Shown piece by piece: positions 58,717-64,000 of a stretch of 64,000 nucleotides of DNA. How positions within the stretch are numbered: position 1 is the first letter of the stretch; every line of letters begins with the position of its first letter. A program made the position numbers and the translations under genes. The stretch covers positions 334,969 through 398,968 of the forward strand of contig NZ_KK366020.1 of NCBI RefSeq assembly GCF_000686805.1, in the 5' to 3' direction. The notes beneath the pieces are model-generated. The model was not told the DNA's origin and did not search any database. It saw nothing but the letters and a program-made list of their open reading frames with translations. Source of the stretch: Bacillus sp. UNC41MFS5. GTDB taxonomy: Bacteria; Bacillota; Bacilli; Bacillales_B; DSM-18226.

Positions 58717-60285
58717 TTGAGAAAGGCACATTTTTGGAAAATGCTGCTGGTAGTTGTAATCTCGGCAGTGTTGGTTGTTGGATGTTCTAGTAAAGAAAGT
58801 AGCGGGGAAAAGAAAGAAGGCAGCAAAAAAGAAGACAAAGAAATGGTGATCGCTGTAAATGAAAATTTCATTTCAATGGATCCGCATAATACAGGAGATA
58901 CCAATTCTAACTCCGTACAATCAGCTATGCTCGAAGGTCTTTTAGGATTTGATGCAGAAGGAAAAATTATCCCAAAATTAGCTGAAGCGTATAGTGTCAG
59001 TGACAATGCGTTGGAATACACGTTTAAATTGCGACAAGGTGTAAAGTTCCACGATGGGGAACAGTTTAATGCAGCAGCAGTAAAAGCGAACTATGAACGA
59101 ATCATGAAGGACGATAGCCTGCGTTTAAATAGCCGTGGGTTTAACCTTATCACAAACATCCAGACAATCAATGAATATGAAATAAAAATTACTCTAAAAG
59201 AACCTTATGCTGGGATGTTAACACGATTTGTATCCGCAAAACTTCTTAGCCCTAAGCTGCTGGCTGAGGGAAAAGATAAAATCGGTAAAAATCCAGTCGG
59301 TACAGGACCTTTTAAGTTTGTGGAATGGGTTCAGGGAGACCATTTAACAGTAGAACGATTTGATGGTTATTGGGATAAAGCCGACCGTGTCGAGAAAATC
59401 ACTTATAAACCGGTTCCGGAAAACGGTTCACGGGTAGCCATGTTAAAAACAGGGGAAGCTCAAGTAATCTATCCGTTACCAAGTCAAAACTTAAAAGAAT
59501 TAGAGAGCAATGCTGATGTTAAAGTCGAAAAAATCCCTTCTACCATTGCTCGTTATGTATCGATTAATACCATGAAAAAACCGTTTAATGATCCTCGCGT
59601 TCGTCAAGCATTAAACTATGCGGTAGATAAGGATGCATTTATCAATGTAGTAAACGCAGGATTGGGATTGCCGTTAGACTCGATTATTCCTAGTAAAACA
59701 CTTTATTACACAAAACAGGAAGAATATAAGCAAAATATTGAAAAAGCAAAACAGTTGTTAAAAGATGCAGGGTATAAAAAGGGCTTTAAAGCAGAAATTT
59801 GGGGGAATACCAATTCCGATACGATGAAAGGGATGCAGTTTATCCAGCAGCAATTAAAAGCGATTGGTGTAGATTTACAAATTAAATCAATGGAAGAAGG
59901 TACCCTATCAGACGAAATTTTCAGAGCACAAAAACCTGAGGATGCAAAGCTACAGATGTGGTATGTAAGTTGGTCAGCTTACCCATCCGATACCACTAAT
60001 GCCACGAAACCGCTATTTTATGGCGGCTCCTTCCCTCCGGATGGTGCGAATACTGCTTATTATAAAAATGACCAAGTAGACAAATGGATTGAGGAAGTGA
60101 ATAAAACGGGAGATACCACGAAATTGGCAGAAATCTATAGTAATATTCAATCGACCATCTATAAAGATGCTCCATGGATTTTCCTAGGTGTGGATGAAAT
60201 TCTAGATGGTAAGAGAGCAAATGTTGAAGGTGTGAACATTACGCCGGATGGTGGAATTGACGTTACTAATGCAAATATTAAGTAG
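58717..60285 (+). CDS. ABC transporter substrate-binding lipoprotein (family 5)
   Basis: TTG 58717 follows AAAGGGGGA at good spacing. The 522-residue protein has a lipoprotein signal ending in VVGCSSKE (lipobox VVGC, Cys about residue 23) and an acidic/lysine linker. The family-5 solute-binding fold follows: LEYTFKLRQGVKFHDGEQFNA, then NPVGTGPFKFVEW and DPRVRQALNYAVDKD. It captures peptides, glutathione or similar solutes outside the membrane and passes them to the two permeases encoded next. GsiB/DppA-type; the exact solute is not evident. Confidence 0.93.
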   Translation: MRKAHFWKMLLVVVISAVLVVGCSSKESSGEKKEGSKKEDKEMVIAVNENFISMDPHNTGDTNSNSVQSAMLEGLLGFDAEGKIIPKLAEAYSVSDNALEYTFKLRQGVKFHDGEQFNAAAVKANYERIMKDDSLRLNSRGFNLITNIQTINEYEIKITLKEPYAGMLTRFVSAKLLSPKLLAEGKDKIGKNPVGTGPFKFVEWVQGDHLTVERFDGYWDKADRVEKITYKPVPENGSRVAMLKTGEAQVIYPLPSQNLKELESNADVKVEKIPSTIARYVSINTMKKPFNDPRVRQALNYAVDKDAFINVVNAGLGLPLDSIIPSKTLYYTKQEEYKQNIEKAKQLLKDAGYKKGFKAEIWGNTNSDTMKGMQFIQQQLKAIGVDLQIKSMEEGTLSDEIFRAQKPEDAKLQMWYVSWSAYPSDTTNATKPLFYGGSFPPDGANTAYYKNDQVDKWIEEVNKTGDTTKLAEIYSNIQSTIYKDAPWIFLGVDEILDGKRANVEGVNITPDGGIDVTNANIK

Positions 60286-60437
60286 AAATTTCTCGTAATT
60301 GAAGGGGCGGAGGGATGTTTTCCGAAGCTTCTTTCCTTCTTTTTTAGGGCTATTAAGAACAAATAACCTTCAGAAGAAAAGCCTTCTCCGGCAGGGAGAT
60401 TTGACTATTGGATTTTGTTAGAAAGGGGTAATCAAGT

Positions 60438-61361
60438 ATGCTCCAATATATTGTTAAAAGAATTCTTGAAATGATTCCTATCCTATTTATCGTTTCGATA
60501 TTAATCTTCCTTTTTACCCACTTAATTCCGGGAGACCCTGCACGTTTAGTTGCAGGTAAAGATGCCACGTTAGAAGAGGTAACCAAGATTCAAGCAGAAC
60601 TTGGACTCAATCAACCCATATGGGAGCAATATGTTACCTATATGAGTCATTTATTTCAAGGTAATTTAGGAACATCCCTAAATACAAAACTACCCGTATC
60701 GGATATGTTTGTCGACCGTTTTATGCCGTCTGTTTTTTTAACATTAGCGAGCATGGTATGGGCTTTAGTAATCGGTTTATTGATTGGAACGTTATCAGCT
60801 GTTTTTAAAAATAAATGGCCGGATTATCTAGGGATGGTTGCGGCGGTTTCTGGAATCTCGTTACCAGGTTTTTGGTTAGGATTAATCCTCATTCAAATTT
60901 TCTCCGTACAGCTGGGATGGTTTCCAACAGGTGGTGCAGAAGGATGGAAAAGCTATATTTTACCTTCATTAACGCTAGGGGCAGGGATTATGTCGATGCT
61001 TGCTCGTTTTACGAGGTCCTCATTGCTTGAAACGCTCAAAGCTGATTTTATCCGAACAGGACGTGCGAAGGGGTTAAAGGAGTCTGTTGTGATTCCTAAA
61101 CATGCGCTAAGGAACTCGTTAATTCCGGTTGTTACCATTGCAGGGCTGCAGTTTGGATTTTTATTAGGTGGATCTGTAGTGGTAGAAACGGTTTTTAGTT
61201 TTCCAGGAATGGGTCGCTTATTAATTGATTCTATTGCCTTTAGGGATTATCCCGTCATTCAGGCAGAATTATTATTATTCTCTGTTGAATTTATTCTCGT
61301 CAATTTAATTGTTGATATTTTATACAGTTATCTCAATCCTAAGATTCGATACGCAGCTTAA
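60438..61361 (+). CDS. ABC transporter permease, DppB/GsiC type
   Basis: A 307-residue protein with six membrane helices. It opens MLQYIVKRILEMIPILFIVS, has IPGDPARLVAGKDAT and ELGLNQPIWEQYVTYM typical of the first permease, and the EAA-like loop RTGRAKGLKESVVIPKHALRNSLIPV that contacts the ATPases. A gap of 152 bp separates it from the binding protein gene, with a T-rich hairpin region that may reduce downstream expression. Confidence 0.94.
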   Translation: MLQYIVKRILEMIPILFIVSILIFLFTHLIPGDPARLVAGKDATLEEVTKIQAELGLNQPIWEQYVTYMSHLFQGNLGTSLNTKLPVSDMFVDRFMPSVFLTLASMVWALVIGLLIGTLSAVFKNKWPDYLGMVAAVSGISLPGFWLGLILIQIFSVQLGWFPTGGAEGWKSYILPSLTLGAGIMSMLARFTRSSLLETLKADFIRTGRAKGLKESVVIPKHALRNSLIPVVTIAGLQFGFLLGGSVVVETVFSFPGMGRLLIDSIAFRDYPVIQAELLLFSVEFILVNLIVDILYSYLNPKIRYAA

Positions 61362-61373
61362 AGGAGGGCAGTC

Positions 61374-62270
61374 ATGGAAATATCGAAAGCAGTCAATCAG
61401 ACTAATACTAGAATCATAGAAAAAAAGTATTCACCTCTTAAAGATTTTTGGAAGAATTGGAAAAGACAAAAGACCGCGTTCTGGGCAAGCCTATTTATTC
61501 TCTTGTTAATGATCATAGCTGCTATTGGACCTTACATGGCACCCTATGATCCTTATAAACCTGACTATAATGTTATGCTGCAAGGCCCCAGCAAGGCACA
61601 CATAGCTGGAACGGATGAATATGGCCGGGATATTTTTAGCCGATTGCTGGCAGGTGCAAGAATTTCGCTGACGGTTAGTTTTCTTTCTGTATTCTTGGGA
61701 GCCATCGGAGGAACTCTTTTAGGACTTATCAGTGGATATTTTGGTGGCTGGTTAGATCGCCTTATCATGAGATCAAGTGATGTCATGTTTGCTTTTCCAG
61801 ATATCTTATTAGCTATTGCCATTGTTGCCATCCTAGGGCCTGGCTTAAACAATGTGGTGATAGCGGTAGCCGTTTTTAGTATCCCATCCTTTGCAAGACT
61901 TGTAAGAGGAACAACGCTTGAGGCAAAAGAAACGGTCTTTGTAGAGGCAGCCAAATCAATGGGAGCCTCCCATTTTAGGATCATGTTTCAGCATATTCTT
62001 CCTGAAACCCTTGGTAGTTTAATCGTATTTATTTCGATGAGAATCGGTACAGCGATTTTGGCTGCATCTAGTTTAAGCTTCCTTGGCTTAGGTGCAAGCC
62101 CGGAGACACCGGATTGGGGAGCAATGCTGAGTCTTGGGCGTGATTATTTAGGTACCTCCACACATGTAGTTATGATGCCCGGTATTGCCATCTTTTTAAC
62201 TGTTTTGGCTTTCAACTTAGTTGGAGATGGTTTGCGTGATGTGCTGGACCCTAAAACAAAGAATGAATAA
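61374..62270 (+). CDS. ABC transporter permease, DppC/GsiD type
   Basis: A 298-residue second permease, 12 bp after the first, with an AAAGGAGGGC site. It has a cytosolic N-terminus, a helix at about 36-54, the typical segment GTDEYGRDIFSRLLAGARISL, and the EAA loop VEAAKSMGASHFRIMFQHILPE. It forms a heterodimer with the preceding permease. Confidence 0.94.
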   Translation: MEISKAVNQTNTRIIEKKYSPLKDFWKNWKRQKTAFWASLFILLLMIIAAIGPYMAPYDPYKPDYNVMLQGPSKAHIAGTDEYGRDIFSRLLAGARISLTVSFLSVFLGAIGGTLLGLISGYFGGWLDRLIMRSSDVMFAFPDILLAIAIVAILGPGLNNVVIAVAVFSIPSFARLVRGTTLEAKETVFVEAAKSMGASHFRIMFQHILPETLGSLIVFISMRIGTAILAASSLSFLGLGASPETPDWGAMLSLGRDYLGTSTHVVMMPGIAIFLTVLAFNLVGDGLRDVLDPKTKNE

Positions 62271-62284
62271 GGAGTTTGAAGAGG

Positions 62285-63274
62285 ATGGAGAAGCTTCTGC
62301 AAGTTGAAAATCTTGAAACCGAGTTCACCAAGGATAAGCAAAAAATCAAAATTTTACACGGTGTTAACTTCGACATTCATAAGGGGGAGGTTCTCGGTCT
62401 TGTCGGTGAATCCGGGAGTGGAAAAAGCTTAACATCACTTTCAGTCATGAAACTATTTACAGGGACGAGTGGAGAAATAACGAGCGGCAGAATTCAATTT
62501 AATGATCAGGATATAACGAATAAATCAGAGAGTGAAATGAGGAAGATTCGCGGAAAGCAAATCGCGATGATTTTTCAAGAACCAATGACTTCATTAAATC
62601 CTGTGATGAAAATTGGGGAACAGCTGCTGGAGCCCATTCGCGTTCATTTAGGATTAGGAGAGAAAAAGGCGAGGGAACATGCGGTTTCTAATTTAAAAAA
62701 GGTAGGCATCCCGAGTGCGGAAGACATCATGAATGAGTTTCCGCATCAATTATCTGGCGGTATGCGGCAAAGAATCATGATTGCGATGGCGATTTCTTGT
62801 CATCCTCAGCTATTAATTGCTGATGAGCCGACAACCGCACTTGACGTTACCATCCAAGCTCAAATACTTGATTTAATGAAACAGCTGCAAGAGAAAGAAA
62901 AAATGTCTGTTTTATTGATTACCCATGATTTAGGTGTTGTAGCAGAGATGTGCGACCGCGTTGTTGTTATGTATGCGGGAAGAGTGGTTGAAGAGGCAGA
63001 TGTATTCGAACTATTTGAAAGTCCAAAACATCCTTACACGAAAGGACTCATAGGCTCGATACCTAAGCTAGGGCAGAAAAAGGAAAAACTGGATTCTATT
63101 AAAGGAAATGTCCCGGATCCAAGTAATTTGCCAAAGGGATGTAAATTCGCCCCAAGATGCGATGATGTGATGCCTCTCTGTTATAGCGAAGAGCCTCCAG
63201 AAATGAAATTGGAAAATGGCAGGTCCTGCAGCTGTTGGTTATACAAAAAGGAGAGGAGGGAAATCGGTGTCTAA
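62285..63274 (+). CDS. Peptide ABC transporter ATP-binding protein, DppD type
   Basis: ATG 62285 is preferred to TTG 62276, as AAGGAG at 62269-62274 then gives a 10-bp spacing. The 329-residue ATPase has Walker A GLVGESGSGKSLTS, Q-loop FQEPMTSLNP, signature LSGGMRQRIMIA, Walker B LLIADEPTTALDVT and the H-loop ITHDLGVV. Its C-terminal extension, GCKFAPRCDDVMPLCYSEEP, holds the four cysteines of an iron-sulphur or zinc site known in this subfamily. It overlaps the next gene by 8 bp. Confidence 0.94.
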   Translation: MEKLLQVENLETEFTKDKQKIKILHGVNFDIHKGEVLGLVGESGSGKSLTSLSVMKLFTGTSGEITSGRIQFNDQDITNKSESEMRKIRGKQIAMIFQEPMTSLNPVMKIGEQLLEPIRVHLGLGEKKAREHAVSNLKKVGIPSAEDIMNEFPHQLSGGMRQRIMIAMAISCHPQLLIADEPTTALDVTIQAQILDLMKQLQEKEKMSVLLITHDLGVVAEMCDRVVVMYAGRVVEEADVFELFESPKHPYTKGLIGSIPKLGQKKEKLDSIKGNVPDPSNLPKGCKFAPRCDDVMPLCYSEEPPEMKLENGRSCSCWLYKKERREIGV

Positions 63275-64000
63275 TACTCTTTTAAAAGTAACCGGGCTTA
63301 AAAAGTCATTTTCTATTCCTGCCGGTATGTTTGGAAAAAAGAATACGTTAAAAGCTGTCCACGATGTGTCGTTTATGGTTCCGGAGGGGAAGACGTTCAG
63401 TCTTGTTGGTGAAAGCGGCTGTGGGAAATCCACGACAGGGAGACTGATTTCCCGGCTAATTGAACCGAGTGCGGGAGAAATCTGGATTGATGGGGAAGAA
63501 ATTTCTCAAAGAAAAGAATCTCAATTAAAAGCAATGAGAAAAAAAGTACAAATGATTTTCCAGGATCCATATGCGTCGCTCAATCCTAGAATGAAAGTTA
63601 GGGATATTGTAGCAGAACCGCTTGCGATTCATACCAATCTATCTAAGGCAGAACGGTATAAACGGGTTTCTGAAATTTTAGAAATCGTCGGTTTAAGTGA
63701 ATACCATTCCCATCGATATGCACATGAGTTCAGTGGAGGCCAGCGGCAGCGGATTGGAATCGCAAGGGCACTCATTATGAAACCCAAGTTGATTATTGCG
63801 GATGAACCCGTATCGGCCTTAGATGTGTCGATCCAATCCCAAATCCTGAACCTATTGAAGGATTTACAAGCTGAATTCCATTTAACCTATTTATTTATTT
63901 CACATGATTTAAGTGTTGTGGAGCACATAAGTGATCATATCGGGGTCATGTACTTAGGAACCATTGTGGAGTCAGGACCAAAAGAGGTTATCTTCTCTAA
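63267..64000 (+). CDS. Peptide ABC transporter ATP-binding protein, DppF type (partial)
   Basis: GTG 63267, overlapping the previous stop, follows GAGAGGAGGG. The frame stays open to the window edge (244 codons seen of about 320 expected). Walker A VGESGCGKSTTGR, signature FSGGQRQRIGIARA, Walker B LIIADEPVSALDVS and SHDLSVV are present. It is the second ATPase of the heterodimeric engine; the C-terminal substrate-specific extension lies beyond the edge. Confidence 0.93.
   Translation, partial: MSNTLLKVTGLKKSFSIPAGMFGKKNTLKAVHDVSFMVPEGKTFSLVGESGCGKSTTGRLISRLIEPSAGEIWIDGEEISQRKESQLKAMRKKVQMIFQDPYASLNPRMKVRDIVAEPLAIHTNLSKAERYKRVSEILEIVGLSEYHSHRYAHEFSGGQRQRIGIARALIMKPKLIIADEPVSALDVSIQSQILNLLKDLQAEFHLTYLFISHDLSVVEHISDHIGVMYLGTIVESGPKEVIFS

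Overview
The window looks like a chromosomal segment from a low-GC Firmicute of the family Bacillaceae (Bacillus or a close relative). Supporting signs are strong AGGAGG-type ribosome binding sites with many TTG and GTG starts, a ComK-like competence regulator, a PspA operon, a YhcS-like sortase, and intergenic repeats of a kind I know from Bacillus genomes. I cannot name the species.

Layout. Positions 1-10.2 kb: a gene tail; a three-gene PspA-type envelope-stress operon with arrays of 21-bp direct repeats on both sides; an acidic LPXTA surface protein with its own sortase; a MerR regulator divergent from a drug-efflux pump; two small proteins; and three CBO0543-type membrane proteins. Positions 10.3-12.5 kb: a two-component system. 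Positions 13.0-38.1 kb: a large plus-strand exopolysaccharide locus. It holds a chain-length/kinase-activator protein, tyrosine kinase and phosphatase, GalU, a priming sugar transferase, GDP-fucose genes (gmd, fcl), nine further glycosyltransferase or ligase-like genes, a polymerase, an acetyltransferase, a hydrolase-like protein, a flippase, UDP-glucose dehydrogenase, a mannose-1-phosphate guanylyltransferase/isomerase, a VanZ protein and manA. GDP-mannose, GDP-fucose, UDP-glucose and UDP-glucuronate are the implied precursors. A highly structured leader of the kind expected for an EAR (epsC) antitermination RNA sits after the phosphatase gene. It is followed at once by a strong terminator, and more terminators lie inside the locus, so read-through is probably required.

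Positions 38.1-40.4 kb: two twin 37-residue membrane peptides, a cyclic-di-GMP-I riboswitch ahead of a 36-residue membrane peptide, a 52-bp palindromic terminator and an LCP-family cell-wall ligase. Positions 40.5-54.7 kb: an accessory region rich in repeats and broken genes. It carries a CoiA-like protein, a GIY-YIG protein, a large secreted InlB-repeat protein, IS3 debris, comK followed by two small Cro/CI-type regulators, and a SEC-C protein with a HEPN-like RNEIAH motif. That last gene lies between the two halves of a broken gene. Positions 54.7-64 kb: an ABC-2 transporter pair, a YitT-family protein behind a short terminated leader, and a dpp/opp/gsi-type peptide or glutathione ABC transporter operon that runs off the right edge.

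Three short-repeat classes account for most of the non-coding oddities: REP-A (core GAACCGTCCC with flanking CCA/TGG), REP-B (core TGCCTGTCAC followed by a CCCG box) and arrays with a 20-21 bp period. REP-A clusters at 2-8 kb and 40-44 kb. REP-B clusters at 45-55 kb and truncates at least one, probably two, genes.
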